NCBI RefSeq assembly: GCF_036632095.1
Contig: NZ_JAPYKW010000002.1
Span: 310,001-374,000 of the forward strand
DNA from: Chlamydia sp. 04-14
GTDB taxonomy: Bacteria; Chlamydiota; Chlamydiia; Chlamydiales; Chlamydiaceae
Length of the DNA: 64,000 nucleotides
Direction of reading: 5' to 3'
The notes beneath the pieces were generated by a model that saw only the letters and a program-made list of their open reading frames with translations, ran no database searches and had not been told where the DNA came from. The translations under genes were made by a program, and so were the position numbers. Below, in pieces: positions 54,406 to 64,000 of this stretch (position 1 is its first letter; every line of letters starts with the position of its first letter).

Positions 54406-55170
54406 CTAGAGGTTAAAGTTCTCTATAACGCTGGCAAAAACTTTAGGATCTAGGGAAGCTCCCCCAACTAACAAACCATCTACGTCTGGACAATGAGCAA
54501 AGCCCTCAGCGTTATCGGCCTTTACAGAACCTCCATAAAGAATAGAAATTGTATCGGCTTTTTCTTTTGAGAATATCCGAGCAAGAACCTCGCGACAAAA
54601 CGCATGGACTTCTTGTACGTCTGCAGTTGAGGCAACTTTACCGGTACCTATTGCCCAAACAGGCTCATAAGCAATGATTACAGAAGCAGTTTCAGGAAGC
54701 TGAGCCAGACCCAACATTAACTGATTAGATAAAATATCTTTTGTCGTGCCCTTCTCTCTGGCTTCTAAAGTTTCTCCGATGCATAACACTGGGACAACTC
54801 CCTCACGAGATGTAGCTGCAACTTTAAGAGCGATTGTAGCATCTTCTTCATGAAAGATATGACGACGTTCTGAATGTCCTAAAAGCACATAATCTACATC
54901 AAATTCTTTGAGCATAGGCAGGGACACTTCTCCCGTAAAAGCTCCAGAACTATCCTGGTGGATATTTTGCGCACCCAACCAAATAGGATAGTTAGAATTT
55001 TTTATCACCTCACCACAAGCACTTAATGCCGTGAATGCGGGAGTAATACCGACTACAGACGCAGGTAATGTCTCTTTAAGCAGTGGACCTAAAACAGCTA
55101 TGTATTCCTTAGCTTCTTTAACTGTCTTATACATTTTCCAATTACCAAAAACATAACTCTTACGTTCCAT
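54406..55170 (-). CDS. tpiA: Triosephosphate isomerase
   Basis: TpiA interconverts dihydroxyacetone phosphate and glyceraldehyde 3-phosphate in glycolysis. The 254-residue TIM barrel has the catalytic Lys in FGNWKMYK, the catalytic His in YVLLGHSERRH, the catalytic Glu in IAYEPVWAIGTGK and the phosphate-binding ILYGGSVKADN. It is divergent from xseA. Confidence 0.97.
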   Translation of the reverse strand: MERKSYVFGNWKMYKTVKEAKEYIAVLGPLLKETLPASVVGITPAFTALSACGEVIKNSNYPIWLGAQNIHQDSSGAFTGEVSLPMLKEFDVDYVLLGHSERRHIFHEEDATIALKVAATSREGVVPVLCIGETLEAREKGTTKDILSNQLMLGLAQLPETASVIIAYEPVWAIGTGKVASTADVQEVHAFCREVLARIFSKEKADTISILYGGSVKADNAEGFAHCPDVDGLLVGGASLDPKVFASVIENFNL

Positions 55171-55230
55171 CTATGTCCTCAATTTGTTATTTAACACCCA
55201 TATCTCACTATAGACACGGATTCACCGTTC

Positions 55231-55259
55231 TTGCTAGTTTTCTACTAAGAAGGTAATTT
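55231..55259 (+). promoter_or_regulatory. Candidate promoter of the xseA-dxs operon
   Basis: TTGCTA (55231-55236) and TAATTT (55254-55259) are spaced by 17 bases, about 46 bases before the xseA ATG. A short AT-rich inverted repeat follows just downstream (ATTTATT with AATAAAT). Confidence 0.38.
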
Positions 55260-55304
55260 ATTTTAAAAATAAATAGAACTTGAAACCTCTCGGTATTCCA
55301 GAGC

Positions 55305-56972
55305 ATGACAACTTCATCTTCTCCTCAAGCAGTAACGACTCTTACAGAATCTATAAAGAATCTCCTTGAGTCCAATTTTTGCCACATTGTGGTCAAAGGA
55401 GAGTTAAGTAATGTTTCATTACAACCTAGTGGGCATTTATATTTCGGTATTAAAGATAATAAATCTTTTTTAAATGGGGCTTTTTTCCATTTTAAAAGTA
55501 AATATTTCGATCGTCGTCCTAAAGATGGTGATTCTGTAATCATTCATGGGAAACTCACGGTATATGCTCCACGAGGTCAATACCAAATTGTAGCCCACGC
55601 CTTAGTTTATGCTGGAGAGGGAGATCTCTTACAAAAATTTGAAGAGACTAAGAAGCGTCTCGCTGCTGAAGGTTATTTTGCTATAGAGAAAAAACAAACC
55701 CTTCCTGCCATCCCTAAATGTATCGGAGTGATTACCAGCCCTACAGGTGCAGTAATTCAAGATATTTTACGTATTCTTTCTCGTCGTTGTTATCAATACA
55801 AACTTCTTATTTATCCTGTAACAGTCCAAGGAACAACGGCAGCGAAAGAGATTTCTCAAGCTATTGAAGTAATGAATCAAGAACAACTAGCGGATGTTCT
55901 TATTTTAGCACGCGGTGGCGGTAGCATTGAAGACCTCTGGGCTTTCAATGAAGAAATCATTATCAAAGCGATAGACGCTAGTTCGATTCCCATCATTTCT
56001 GCTGTAGGTCATGAAACTGACTATACACTATGCGATTTTGCTGCGGATGTTCGAGCTCCCACACCTTCTGCTGCTGCAGAAATTGTTTGTCAAAGTAGTC
56101 AACAGCAAATCCAGGTATTTAAAAGTTATTTACACTACCTAAATGCGCATTCACAACAACTTCTTTCAGGGAAAACAAAACAAATTCAGCAATGGAAGCG
56201 TTATTTAGATCACGTAGATTTTTTCCGTTCAGCGCAGCAGTCTTTAGACTACCTTTGCTTATCCGTACAACGGTCTATACAAACAAAGCTTTCACAATGC
56301 AAACAGCGTTATACACAATATACGCGGTGGCTGCAAAGTGACGTGTTACAACGTATGAAGTACCGTCTTCAGGATCTTTGGAAAATGATCGTTCAGGCCT
56401 TCCACAATCGCCTACGCGCTTTAAAACACCTCTGTGTACATATGAAAAAAAATCTTGTTTTTCATAATACACAGCTGTTTTCTCAAAGACTAGATCCTTG
56501 GAAACAACAAATTCATAGAGCTTTATCTCAACGCTTAAGATATTTTCATCAATCCTTAGAACACAAGCAAACACTATTAAAACATTTTAAAATTAAATTA
56601 AATCAGCAATTTATTAAGGAAAAACATGCTCTTAATCTTTTAAAGAAACGTTTAATTAGTATTTTTATCAATACTGTATACGAGCATCGAGAGCACTATT
56701 TTCGCACTCGCGAAAATCTTATACTTTCCCTACACCATCTTGTAGAAAGAAATCGGGAAAAATATCACACAGCCTCTAAACAACTGAGTTCATTAAATCC
56801 TAAAAATGTTTTAAAACGTGGGTATGCTATGCTCTTTGACTTTAATGAAAATTTCGCTATTATCTCCGCAAAAAGCTTACATAAACATAGTTGTGTAAGA
56901 TTACGTCTGCAGGATGGGGAAGCCACTCTTACTGTAACGGATATTCAGAATTTTGAAACTCAAGAGTCTTAA
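55305..56972 (+). CDS. xseA: Exodeoxyribonuclease VII large subunit
   Basis: XseA, with XseB, degrades single-stranded DNA from both ends. The 555-residue protein has the N-terminal OB fold ([20 protein letters not shown]), the catalytic domain with [15 protein letters not shown] and [17 protein letters not shown], plus [20 protein letters not shown] with the key Asp/His region. A very long basic helical part (about 270-520), with many Gln, Lys and Arg, is typical of the stalk that binds XseB. The length is longer than E. coli (456). It starts an operon xseA-xseB-ORF-dxs. Confidence 0.94.
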   Translation: MTTSSSPQAVTTLTESIKNLLESNFCHIVVKGELSNVSLQPSGHLYFGIKDNKSFLNGAFFHFKSKYFDRRPKDGDSVIIHGKLTVYAPRGQYQIVAHALVYAGEGDLLQKFEETKKRLAAEGYFAIEKKQTLPAIPKCIGVITSPTGAVIQDILRILSRRCYQYKLLIYPVTVQGTTAAKEISQAIEVMNQEQLADVLILARGGGSIEDLWAFNEEIIIKAIDASSIPIISAVGHETDYTLCDFAADVRAPTPSAAAEIVCQSSQQQIQVFKSYLHYLNAHSQQLLSGKTKQIQQWKRYLDHVDFFRSAQQSLDYLCLSVQRSIQTKLSQCKQRYTQYTRWLQSDVLQRMKYRLQDLWKMIVQAFHNRLRALKHLCVHMKKNLVFHNTQLFSQRLDPWKQQIHRALSQRLRYFHQSLEHKQTLLKHFKIKLNQQFIKEKHALNLLKKRLISIFINTVYEHREHYFRTRENLILSLHHLVERNREKYHTASKQLSSLNPKNVLKRGYAMLFDFNENFAIISAKSLHKHSCVRLRLQDGEATLTVTDIQNFETQES

Positions 56973-56975
56973 ACC

Positions 56976-57203
56976 ATGGAAGAAATTCCCTTTGAAAAGG
57001 CTATGGAAAGGTTAGAAGAGATCGTAGATCTCATGAATCAACCTTCGACATCTTTAGATTCTTCTTTAAAGCTTTATGAAGAAGCAGATGCGCTAATGCG
57101 TATTTGCGAGTCACGTATTCATAAAGCAGAAGAACGTGTACGTGAGTTATCAGAAAAGCGAAATGAAGATCTTCTTTCTGAAGAAGAATCTTTCGCGCAC
57201 TAA
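56976..57203 (+). CDS. xseB: Exodeoxyribonuclease VII small subunit
   Basis: This is a 75-residue XseB with the family pattern FEKAMERLEEIVDLMNQ, then LDSSLKLYEEADALMRICES. It forms the two-helix coiled partner that regulates XseA. It lies three bases after xseA in the same frame direction. A second related small gene follows at 57218. Confidence 0.92.
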   Translation: MEEIPFEKAMERLEEIVDLMNQPSTSLDSSLKLYEEADALMRICESRIHKAEERVRELSEKRNEDLLSEEESFAH

Positions 57204-57217
57204 TTGTAGAGTGAGCG

Positions 57218-57472
57218 ATGTTACCTAAGGATTTAGATTCCATAATTCAAGAACTTCGTTCCCTACAAAATTACTTAGATTCTCTTGATTCTTTGGATGA
57301 TATTTTAGTTACTTATGAAAAAATGTTTTCTTTAATACACCAGGGTTTAGATCAGATCTTAGTCAAAGATCAACAATGTTATATTCTTTCCGTACAGCCT
57401 AATGGCACGATTCTAAAAGATACGTTAGACCAGCCTGTTTTACAAACATTTGCTATGACCACAAAGCCATGA
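57218..57472 (+). CDS. Small protein, possibly divergent second XseB-like subunit
   Basis: This 84-residue helical protein lies between xseB and dxs. Its first 55 residues follow the helix-turn-helix spacing of XseB (LDSIIQELRSLQNYLDSLDS, then LDDILVTYEKMF), but without its conserved residues. A short tail with beta character follows (ILSVQPNGTILK). The stop overlaps the dxs start by four bases, so it is co-translated. I do not recognise it beyond that weak likeness. It could instead be an unrelated chlamydial small protein. Confidence 0.7.
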   Translation: MLPKDLDSIIQELRSLQNYLDSLDSLDDILVTYEKMFSLIHQGLDQILVKDQQCYILSVQPNGTILKDTLDQPVLQTFAMTTKP

Positions 57473-59403
57473 CTTCTCAATTTTTCTCTATTTTAAGTCA
57501 GATATCCTCTCCTGCAGATCTAAAAAAGCTTTCTTTTGCTGAGCTTGCTCTTCTTGCTGAGCAAATGCGTCATAAAATTATTTCTGTTCTCACCAAAACT
57601 GGAGGGCATCTAGCTTCTAATTTAGGTATCATTGAATTAACGATAGCTTTGCATTATGTGTTCTCCTCTCCTGAGGATAAATTTATCTTTGATGTCGGTC
57701 ATCAAGCCTATCCTCATAAATTACTTACTGGAAGGAATACTGCGGAATTTAATCGGATTCGTCATGATCATGGTTTGAGTGGATTTACCTCGCCTTTTGA
57801 AAGTGTCCATGACCTTTTCTTCTCAGGTCATGCAGGCAACGCACTTTCGTTAGCTTTAGGCATGGCAAAGGCTACAGAAAATTCTAGAACTCACGTTCTT
57901 CCTATTCTTGGTGACGCAGCTTTTTCCTGCGGATTAACTCTAGAAGCATTGAATAACATAAATCCCGATCTATCTAAATTCATTGTCATTTTAAATGACA
58001 ACAACATGTCCATTTCTCAAAACGTGGGTGTCATGTCTAAGAGTTTATCTCGATGGATACACCATCCCAAATTCAGTTTACTTTCTAGAAAGTTAGAAAA
58101 ATGGCTAATGAAGATCCCCCGTTACGGCAATAGTATAGCTAAACGCTCGCATAAAGTATCTACCTGCTTAAAATCTTTCTTCTGTCCCATTCCTATTTTT
58201 GAGCAGTTTAACTTAGCCTATATGGGACCTGTAGACGGTCACAACATAAAAAAGTTAGTATCTCTATTTCAAACTGTACGTGATTTACCTTTCCCTATTC
58301 TTATTCATGTCTGTACAAAAAAGGGTAAAGGGCTAGAAATCGCCCAAGAAAATCCCTCCAAATACCATGGAGTGAAGGCAAATTTTAATGCTGCTGCAGA
58401 AGATAAGCTACTTCCCACGGTTAAGCCACAGCTTACCTATCCCGACATCTTTGGAAAAACACTCTGCTCTCTTGGAGAAAGCTCTCCGAATTTACATGTT
58501 ATTACTCCAGCGATGTCTTTGGGATCACGATTAGAAGCTTTTAAAGAGAAATTCCCAGAACGTTTTGTAGATGTGGGCATTGCTGAAGGCCATGCCGTAA
58601 CGTTTTCAGCGGGCATTGCCAAAGCCAATGCTCCTGTTATTTGTTCTATTTATTCTACATTCTTACATCGCGCTATGGATAATCTATTCCATGACGTATG
58701 TTTGCAAAGTCTACCGGTAATCTTTGCTATAGATCGTGCAGGCTTAGCTTATGGTGATGGCTGCAGCCATCACGGCATTTACGATTTGGGTTTCCTTCGT
58801 GCTATGCCCAATATGATTATCTGCCAGCCAAGAAGCGCAATAGTTTTCCAACAACTTCTTCAATCTTCACTTCAATGGACACGTCCTTCTGCAATTCGCT
58901 ATCCTAATATCGCAGCACTTCAAGGTGATCCTATAGCTACAGATATCCATATGCATCGTGATCCAGGATTAGGAGAAATTCTCAGTCAGGGAGAGGATGT
59001 ATTGATCGTAGGTCTTGGGCACATGTGTAGCGCTGCCCTATCGATAAAATTGCAACTACTTGCTCACGGAATTTCCGCAACTGTTGTTGATCCTATATTC
59101 ATCAAACCTTTTGATAATAATCTCTTTAGCATCCTATTGATGCACCATTCTAAAGTCATCATTATAGAAGAGCACTCTATCCGCGGAGGTTTAGCCTCGG
59201 AATTTAATGATTTCCTAGCTACCTACAGCTTTAAAGTTGATGTCTTACACTTTGGCATCCCCGATGCGATCTTTTCTCATGGGGATAAGGATAGTTTATT
59301 AAAAAGGGTGGGATTAGATACTGATAGCATGGTTAAACGTATTCTTACACACTTTAACTTCCGCACAAAAAAATCGCCGTCTAACAAACTGAGTATTGTT
59401 TAA
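57469..59403 (+). CDS. dxs: 1-deoxy-D-xylulose-5-phosphate synthase
   Basis: Dxs makes DXP from pyruvate and glyceraldehyde 3-phosphate, the first step of the non-mevalonate isoprenoid route. The 644-residue protein has the TPP motif ILGDAAFSCGLTLEALNNI ending in NDNNMSISQNVG, GHQAYPHKLLTGR with the catalytic His, and the transketolase-type second domain (AEGHAVTFSAGIAKA). It is the last gene of the xse operon. The next gene on this side is on the opposite strand. Confidence 0.96.
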   Translation: MTSQFFSILSQISSPADLKKLSFAELALLAEQMRHKIISVLTKTGGHLASNLGIIELTIALHYVFSSPEDKFIFDVGHQAYPHKLLTGRNTAEFNRIRHDHGLSGFTSPFESVHDLFFSGHAGNALSLALGMAKATENSRTHVLPILGDAAFSCGLTLEALNNINPDLSKFIVILNDNNMSISQNVGVMSKSLSRWIHHPKFSLLSRKLEKWLMKIPRYGNSIAKRSHKVSTCLKSFFCPIPIFEQFNLAYMGPVDGHNIKKLVSLFQTVRDLPFPILIHVCTKKGKGLEIAQENPSKYHGVKANFNAAAEDKLLPTVKPQLTYPDIFGKTLCSLGESSPNLHVITPAMSLGSRLEAFKEKFPERFVDVGIAEGHAVTFSAGIAKANAPVICSIYSTFLHRAMDNLFHDVCLQSLPVIFAIDRAGLAYGDGCSHHGIYDLGFLRAMPNMIICQPRSAIVFQQLLQSSLQWTRPSAIRYPNIAALQGDPIATDIHMHRDPGLGEILSQGEDVLIVGLGHMCSAALSIKLQLLAHGISATVVDPIFIKPFDNNLFSILLMHHSKVIIIEEHSIRGGLASEFNDFLATYSFKVDVLHFGIPDAIFSHGDKDSLLKRVGLDTDSMVKRILTHFNFRTKKSPSNKLSIV

Positions 59404-59431
59404 ATATGATTTGCTTGGGAATTATGAAATT

Positions 59432-59639
59432 CTCTAAATAGCCTCTCTACCAGTTAACCTATTACGGAAGCTACAAATGTAGTCGTTCCACAGCAACGGC
59501 TAAAAGGTGATAAATATAACGTAGGAAGACATTGATCCGCTTGCAACATGATTGGGGATAAAATCGGAAGGCAGGGAATGTAACTACGCGTACGCACTTT
59601 GGAATAGTATAACCAAGTCTCCATGAGAGATTCCTAGAG
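59432..59639 (+). ncRNA. Candidate structured RNA (6S-like rod?) downstream of dxs
   Basis: The 474-base gap between dxs and rsmA has no gene but folds well. The ends pair at long range in four blocks: CTCTA (59432) with TAGAG (59635), CTCTC (59443) with GAGAG (59625), GTTA (59453) with TAAC (59610), and CTATT (59459) with AATAG (59603), with matching two-base gaps between the last two. Inside is a hairpin at 59466-59489 (GGAA-g-CTAC, loop AAAT, GTAG-tcg-TTCC). The size and closed-rod form recall 6S RNA. Sequence motifs of RNase P, tmRNA and SRP RNA were not found. The strand and exact ends are not settled. Confidence 0.4.
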
Positions 59640-59844
59640 TATTTATTGAAATGTTTATTAGAAACAAAATCCTAGGGATTAAACCCCTATTCTTCTGTAA
59701 TCTTGACGAAAGATAATATCATATTGTGCTTTCTATTTCTTTCTTTTTCGTTAAAAAAAACGTCTTTATAAAATAAAAAAATCACTAATAAAAAAATGAA
59801 ATTAAAATTTTATATATTTAATTTATATTTTAAATATATAAAGT

Positions 59845-59865
59845 AAAAACCTTCTTTAAGAAGGT
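59845..59865 (-). terminator. Intrinsic terminator of rsmA
   Basis: Reading leftward, a perfect 8-bp stem, ACCTTCTT with AAGAAGGT, and a run of five T form a classical terminator, 13 bases after the rsmA stop codon. Confidence 0.75.
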
Positions 59866-59877
59866 CTCTAGGGCCTC

Positions 59878-60714
59878 TTAAGAATGCGAAGATAGAAGAT
59901 GAAAAAGTTTTATATAATCATCGAGAGAAAGTGTTTCTGGACGAGTTTTTTCAGAAAGTTTTAATTGATTTAGAGCTTCAAAAACTTGTTCTTTAGGATA
60001 AAGATCTTTAAGAGAATTAGCCAGGAGCTTTCTTCTCTGTCCAAAAGCTGCCCGAGTTAAAGAAAAAAATTGCGCATGAAGAGGGGCCTCTAAAGGAAAG
60101 GTTTCTTTCACTGTCATATGGACAACCGCTGAGGATACCTGAGGTTTGGGTAAAAAACAGCCTGGGCTGACTTTAAAAGCATAGCGCACGTCAGCGAAAA
60201 ACTGCAAAAAGATAGTCAATGATCCGTATTCTTTCCCTCCCGGCTGAGCGGTAATACGACGAGCAACTTCATCTTGCATCATCACCGTGACCGTTTTCCA
60301 TTGGTTAGGAATTTCTAAGAACAACTTTGTTAACAGAGGTGTTGTGATATGATAAGGAAGGTTCGCAACCACCCTTCCTTTCCCCCGATAACCTTTGGTT
60401 TGCAGTTGCGCTAGAGGATATTTACAAGCGTCTGTAATTTCTAAATCTATAGGAAGTTGCTTTAATGTTTCCTCAAACATGGAATCTTTTTCTAAAGCAA
60501 TAACGCGGGCTCCCTGATCAACGAGTACTTCGGTAAGAGCTCCGAATCCTGGTCCTATTTCTAGAACCCAATCTCCCGCTTCCACACAAGAAACAGAAAG
60601 AATTTTTCTTAGAATATTCCCATCTATTAAAAAGTTCTGCGATAGGCCTTTTTTAGGACGCCCATGAACCTGGGCTAAAAACTTAGTAAGTTGTTCAGGA
60701 GAACTACGTGACAA
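59878..60714 (-). CDS. rsmA: 16S rRNA dimethyladenosine transferase RsmA (KsgA)
   Basis: RsmA dimethylates two adjacent adenines near the 3' end of 16S rRNA, a late ribosome maturation step. The 278-residue protein has the signature [15 protein letters not shown], the SAM motif [15 protein letters not shown], the catalytic motif [11 protein letters not shown], and the C-terminal RNA-binding helical domain ([12 protein letters not shown]). It is eight bases downstream of the SurA-like gene on the same strand, and so likely in one transcript. Confidence 0.97.
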   Translation of the reverse strand: MSRSSPEQLTKFLAQVHGRPKKGLSQNFLIDGNILRKILSVSCVEAGDWVLEIGPGFGALTEVLVDQGARVIALEKDSMFEETLKQLPIDLEITDACKYPLAQLQTKGYRGKGRVVANLPYHITTPLLTKLFLEIPNQWKTVTVMMQDEVARRITAQPGGKEYGSLTIFLQFFADVRYAFKVSPGCFLPKPQVSSAVVHMTVKETFPLEAPLHAQFFSLTRAAFGQRRKLLANSLKDLYPKEQVFEALNQLKLSEKTRPETLSLDDYIKLFHLLSSHS

Positions 60715-60722
60715 GCGATCTC

Positions 60723-61805
60723 CTAAAGCAATGAAAATAGCGGTGGAGCTTCTTCAGAAAGCAATTTAGCAATCATAGAAGAGTCAAAGCCATAACGAGC
60801 ACGTAATTTCATTTTATACTGACTCTCTATTGTTTCACCATAATTCATAAATAACGTTTGCTTAATCTGCGTCTCCATTTCTTCTAAAGACTGCATGGCC
60901 ATTGCAGATTTATCAAGAAGCACATAAAGCTTGTATCCAGATTTATGTGCTTTAGGCTGACTACAAATAGCTATAGGATAGTCCACACTAGATAATTCCG
61001 TTTTATGAGCATCGGATAGTTCCTTATCATTACGCAAAAACTCTTCGGAACAGACAAACTGTCCTCCTTGAGAAAGAGCCAGAGCAGATAAACGCTCTTT
61101 ATTCCAACTTTGTGTTTCATTTAGCCGTGCGCATATCTTATCAGCAATCTGACTCGATAATGATTCTGTAGCTGCTTTAATTGTGACTACACGGTATTTC
61201 CATACTGTGGTCTTTGCTGCTTCCTGAGCTAATTGATTGTAATGCTCGCGAATTTTTCCTGGAGTAACTTTTAACATGACTTTAGAGCGTACCATCATGC
61301 CCATCACTCTCTGAGCAATCAATGTACGATTTACTACATTGAATATATCCTCAGGAGTCATATCGAAATGTACGTAAAAGTAAGACAAATCTCTACCGAA
61401 CATCGCTTCAATTTCTTGATTCACTGTAGTAGGATCCACATAAATTTTTTTAGCTTTAGCATCAGCCACCATCAAAAACTCATCAATTACGGACTCTAAG
61501 ACTACCGGCCACATTGCCGTGTAATATTGTGAACGTGCAGGATAAGAATCTATGAGCTGAGGATAAGAAGAAGCAAAAAGAAGATTTAATTTTTGGATAA
61601 CATCTAAAGTGGTGACGACATTCTCTTCATCAATTTTAAATAGCACACGATCATGAATAGCAATTCCTGCAGGATCTTCAGGAACTTTCTCTGTAAGATT
61701 TTGATACTCGCGTTGCGTAGGAAGAGGACCTTCATGTCCTAATAAAAATCCCGGCGAACAAACCAAACCCACCAAAGAGAAAACGCTTAGTGTTTTGTTC
61801 TTCAT
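60723..61805 (-). CDS. Exported SurA-like chaperone protein (CT355-like)
   Basis: This 360-residue protein has a signal peptide (about 1-23). Its N-terminal region has the SurA chaperone pattern ([18 protein letters not shown], a VN-like strand followed by helices, then [18 protein letters not shown]). A PPIase-like region follows around 195-300. The parvulin catalytic residues are not clear, so isomerase activity is doubtful. SurA helps outer-membrane proteins fold, and this would fit with the lptD-like gene here. It corresponds to CT355, listed as hypothetical, and is the second SurA-like protein in the window. Confidence 0.78.
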   Translation of the reverse strand: MKNKTLSVFSLVGLVCSPGFLLGHEGPLPTQREYQNLTEKVPEDPAGIAIHDRVLFKIDEENVVTTLDVIQKLNLLFASSYPQLIDSYPARSQYYTAMWPVVLESVIDEFLMVADAKAKKIYVDPTTVNQEIEAMFGRDLSYFYVHFDMTPEDIFNVVNRTLIAQRVMGMMVRSKVMLKVTPGKIREHYNQLAQEAAKTTVWKYRVVTIKAATESLSSQIADKICARLNETQSWNKERLSALALSQGGQFVCSEEFLRNDKELSDAHKTELSSVDYPIAICSQPKAHKSGYKLYVLLDKSAMAMQSLEEMETQIKQTLFMNYGETIESQYKMKLRARYGFDSSMIAKLLSEEAPPLFSLL

Positions 61806-61916
61806 GATTTGCTACTCCCTAATGGTTGACGTGTCTAGGGATTAACTATAAGAAATTAACCAAATTTTGACCACTTCGAGAAAAATCTTCATACGAAATA
61901 CATGAAATACAAAGAG

Positions 61917-64000
61917 TTATTTTGAATTTAGGTAAGCGCGAAACTCTTCAATATTAGAAAATTTCCTTCCCATTCCTGATTCTAAAAGACAAATGACCGT
62001 GGATGTTTGTCCTTCCTTAGGGATGAGACAGTGTTCATATTCAGGAAGAATTTCTTCTAGAGATTCGCGATCTTTTGCACTCATCCAAACAACAGAAACC
62101 TGAGGAAGGAACAATCCTGAAAAGCAAGATAAAACAGCTTCACGATCGTGATCGTTAGCTAGAGAAATAAGAATTTTTTGATGGCTACGTGAAAAATATG
62201 CCTGCGCTGCCAATAAATTTCCCAAAGAAGAAAACTTATGCGTGTGCCATCGAGCTTGGGCAATTTGTAAGATATCTTCAGCATAGGTAAGGTAATGCTT
62301 CTTTTCTGTAAGCATATGTAGCTTTATCAATGCTTGGCAAACAAGAGCATTTCCGGATATTGTCTCTCCATCGGAGAGATTCTCTTGTTTTAAAAGTAGG
62401 GCGGCGTCTCTCCCGTCTGTAGTATAAAATCCCCCACTTTCCGAACGGAAAGATAGAATTACCTCTTTCATAAGATCTTCAGCTAGCAGTAACCATCGTG
62501 CGCCGCAGCCTGTCTCATAAAGGGCGAGGGCTCCTAAAATCACCCCTGCGTAATCTTCTAAACCTCCGGAATATTTAGCATCACCGTCGCGCCATCTACG
62601 CATTAAGGTAGAATGCTTACATAAATTCTTACAGATAAACTCCCCACATTTCTTCGCTATATCTATATAGGAAGAATCTCCTAGGATTCTCCCTGCATAG
62701 GCCAAGGTATAGAGCATCCAGCCATTTTGAAATGTTAAGGATTGATCATCTTTAAAAGGGTGAGCTTTAGTATCTCTATGGAGACGTAATTTTTCTTTTA
62801 GCCTATCGATAACTTCATGAAATTCTTCAACGCTACAGCCGTACTTATCTGCAATTTCTTCAATATCGATATGAGAAGGGATGTGTAAGATATTTCTCCC
62901 ATTACAAAAGCCTTCTCGAGAAATCCCATAATATTCACAAAATAGCTCAGCGTTTTCTCCAAGCACATTGCGAATTTCCTCTCCTGACCAGGTAGCATAC
63001 TTCCCTTCAGACACTCCCCAATGTTCTCCATGTTCTGAGGTATAAAAAGCTCCCACTTCAGGGTTATAAAGTTCGGAAAGGATATAGCGTAGGGTTTGCT
63101 TAGCAATTGAGAGATATTCGGGTTTTTTAAGACATATGCCCGCATCAAGATAATCAAGTACTAAGAAGGCATTATCAATAAGACGTTTTTCAAAACAGGG
63201 AATCAACCACTTATCGTCTATAGTATAGCAATAAAATCCCCCGCCTAAATGATCGAAAACTCCTCCTTTAGCCATCATATCCAAAGAACGATCTACGAAG
63301 AATAAACTTCTGTTATCCTGATATTCCACGCCATAGCGCAGGAAAAACTGGCTCAATAGTCCAGGTGGGGTTTTTGGAAATGCCTTCACTCCTCCATAAT
63401 GAGGATCAACATCCTTGTATAGAGCCTCTACTGTCTTACGTAAAGTCCCCTCTTCTAGCATTTCTTTTCTTGAACATCTTTCTATAAATGAAGCGATTTC
63501 AAGGATTTTGTGTGCCTGATGAACAAGAATCTCGCGTTCTTCGGGATCCTGCCACATCAAATTAAGCTTCTCTATCGTTTGAGAAAACGAAGGCACTCCT
63601 AATTTTACCTCAGCCCCTAGGTAATTCGCTGAGAAAAATGGCAATAAATCGGGAGTTAAAAACACATTCAGAGGCCAAGAAGAAGAATTCTGATGTTCTT
63701 CAGAAATAGAAAGCATTTGCGCAAGATCAAAATAGAGATGCGCCACATGAGGAAGCTCCTCTTTATCTACTTTGATATTAATAAAATGCTCATTTAGCAT
63801 TGCAGCAACTTCAGGATTTTCAAAGCTCTCCTGAAGCATCACCTGACACCATCGCGAGTGCGCACAACCAATGGAAAGGAAAATCGGCTTATCTTGTGCT
63901 ATAGCGAGATCAAAAGCCTCGCTACCCCATGGATACCAATTCACCGGCGTATGAGCATAAAGAAGCAAATACGGAGATTTTTCACTGATAAGTCTGTTCG
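61917..64000 (-). CDS. YyaL/DUF255 thioredoxin-domain protein (partial, N terminus off the edge)
   Basis: This is a 694-codon partial frame that stays open to the window edge. The upstream end reads [21 protein letters not shown], which matches the conserved YyaL start, so the true start lies beyond 64000; the TTG at 63968 is internal. Domain 1 is thioredoxin-like ([15 protein letters not shown]), and the rest is an alpha-barrel-type region (about 200-600). The family has CHWC at the thioredoxin site. Here the first Cys is Ser (SRWC), so the redox pair is lost. It corresponds to CT356. The family's biological role is poorly known. Confidence 0.88.
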   Translation of the reverse strand, partial: NRLISEKSPYLLLYAHTPVNWYPWGSEAFDLAIAQDKPIFLSIGCAHSRWCQVMLQESFENPEVAAMLNEHFINIKVDKEELPHVAHLYFDLAQMLSISEEHQNSSSWPLNVFLTPDLLPFFSANYLGAEVKLGVPSFSQTIEKLNLMWQDPEEREILVHQAHKILEIASFIERCSRKEMLEEGTLRKTVEALYKDVDPHYGGVKAFPKTPPGLLSQFFLRYGVEYQDNRSLFFVDRSLDMMAKGGVFDHLGGGFYCYTIDDKWLIPCFEKRLIDNAFLVLDYLDAGICLKKPEYLSIAKQTLRYILSELYNPEVGAFYTSEHGEHWGVSEGKYATWSGEEIRNVLGENAELFCEYYGISREGFCNGRNILHIPSHIDIEEIADKYGCSVEEFHEVIDRLKEKLRLHRDTKAHPFKDDQSLTFQNGWMLYTLAYAGRILGDSSYIDIAKKCGEFICKNLCKHSTLMRRWRDGDAKYSGGLEDYAGVILGALALYETGCGARWLLLAEDLMKEVILSFRSESGGFYTTDGRDAALLLKQENLSDGETISGNALVCQALIKLHMLTEKKHYLTYAEDILQIAQARWHTHKFSSLGNLLAAQAYFSRSHQKILISLANDHDREAVLSCFSGLFLPQVSVVWMSAKDRESLEEILPEYEHCLIPKEGQTSTVICLLESGMGRKFSNIEEFRAYLNSK

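Larger units (their letters stand above)
59404..59877. other. Intergenic region dxs/rsmA
   Basis: Beyond the RNA-like fold (59432-59639), the region holds a short hairpin (TAGGG with CCCTA, 59673-59689) that could end a rightward transcript. A stretch of about 110 bases of nearly pure A/T (59745-59860) follows, then the rsmA terminator. No reading frame of note was seen. Confidence 0.5.

Noticed and set aside
56275-56574. 99-aa leftward frame opposite xseA
   Set aside because: It is antisense to the XseA helical stalk region and has no recognisable domain.
59432-59639. RNase P RNA, tmRNA or SRP RNA in the dxs-rsmA gap
   Set aside because: I searched for their conserved core sequences (for example the SRP GGAAGG/AGCAG loop and the RNase P GAGGAAAGTCC) and found no convincing match; only a partial CGGAAGGCAG likeness exists.

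Overview
The window is a stretch of a Chlamydia (Chlamydiaceae) chromosome. Three things show this. The gene order nqrE, gcvH, PLD protein, lplA, clpC, mnmA ... ptsN pair, dut, accD, sodA, pgm, rnc, radA, hemC and then dnaX, ybaB, ptsI, ptsH, comEC, fused E1 alpha-beta, dnaJ, rpsU, tsaB, lon, rnz, xerC, maf, lptD, def is the chlamydial order as I remember it. The DNA is AT-rich. Many small proteins carry the two-helix hydrophobic hairpin of chlamydial inclusion membrane (Inc) proteins. The number of accessory membrane genes next to ordinary housekeeping genes suggests the C. psittaci/abortus/felis/caviae group rather than C. trachomatis, but I cannot fix the species from sequence reading alone. 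No tRNA, rRNA, insertion sequence, phage or CRISPR array was recognised.

Layout. 1-6.3 kb: end of the sodium-pumping NQR operon, two small Inc-like genes, a leftward gcvH / SurA-PpiD-like pair, then a leftward phospholipase D-like / lipoate ligase pair. 6.5-10.1 kb: clpC and convergent mnmA, sharing a hairpin at their stop codons. 10.2-14.9 kb: a cluster of Inc-like and secreted proteins, including one with a tandem 64-residue repeat. 15-20.9 kb: a leftward housekeeping run (two PtsN-type EIIA proteins, dut, accD, sodA, phosphoglucomutase, a CT296-like gene). 21-23.7 kb: rightward overlapping rnc-radA-hemC. 23.8-25.6 kb: three tandem paralogous membrane proteins. 25.6-34.1 kb: an HD-type 7TM phosphodiesterase, dnaX-ybaB, ptsI-ptsH and comEC. 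34.2-36.6 kb: two paralogous Inc-like proteins with a large C-terminal domain that resembles a macro-type fold. 36.6-40.9 kb: leftward E1 dehydrogenase fusion, dnaJ, rpsU, tsaB. 41-52.9 kb: a 664-bp intergenic region full of inverted repeats, then a rightward run lon to lptD. 52.9-55.2 kb: leftward def, a tiny secreted peptide, secG and tpiA. 55.3-59.4 kb: the xseA-xseB-ORF-dxs operon. 59.4-59.9 kb: a probable structured RNA. 59.9-64 kb: rsmA, a SurA-like protein and a YyaL-type protein that runs off the right end.

How the genes work together. The window encodes EI, HPr and two EIIA-Ntr proteins but no sugar permease, so the phosphotransferase chain here looks regulatory. ClpC, Lon, DnaJ and the two SurA-like proteins form a protein-quality set. 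LptD, SecG and the SurA-like proteins serve envelope assembly. RNase III, RNase Z, MnmA, TsaB, RsmA, peptide deformylase and S21 serve RNA and protein synthesis. The Inc-like genes sit in clusters between these blocks and are the likely lineage-specific, host-facing part. The features most worth following up are the Inc/macro-like pair, the repeat protein, the three-member Cys-motif membrane family, the RNA-like fold after dxs, and the operator-like palindromes between tsaB and lon. Several core enzymes have odd active sites: RNase III (Asp to Asn), the YyaL protein (lost CxxC) and HemC (no third domain).
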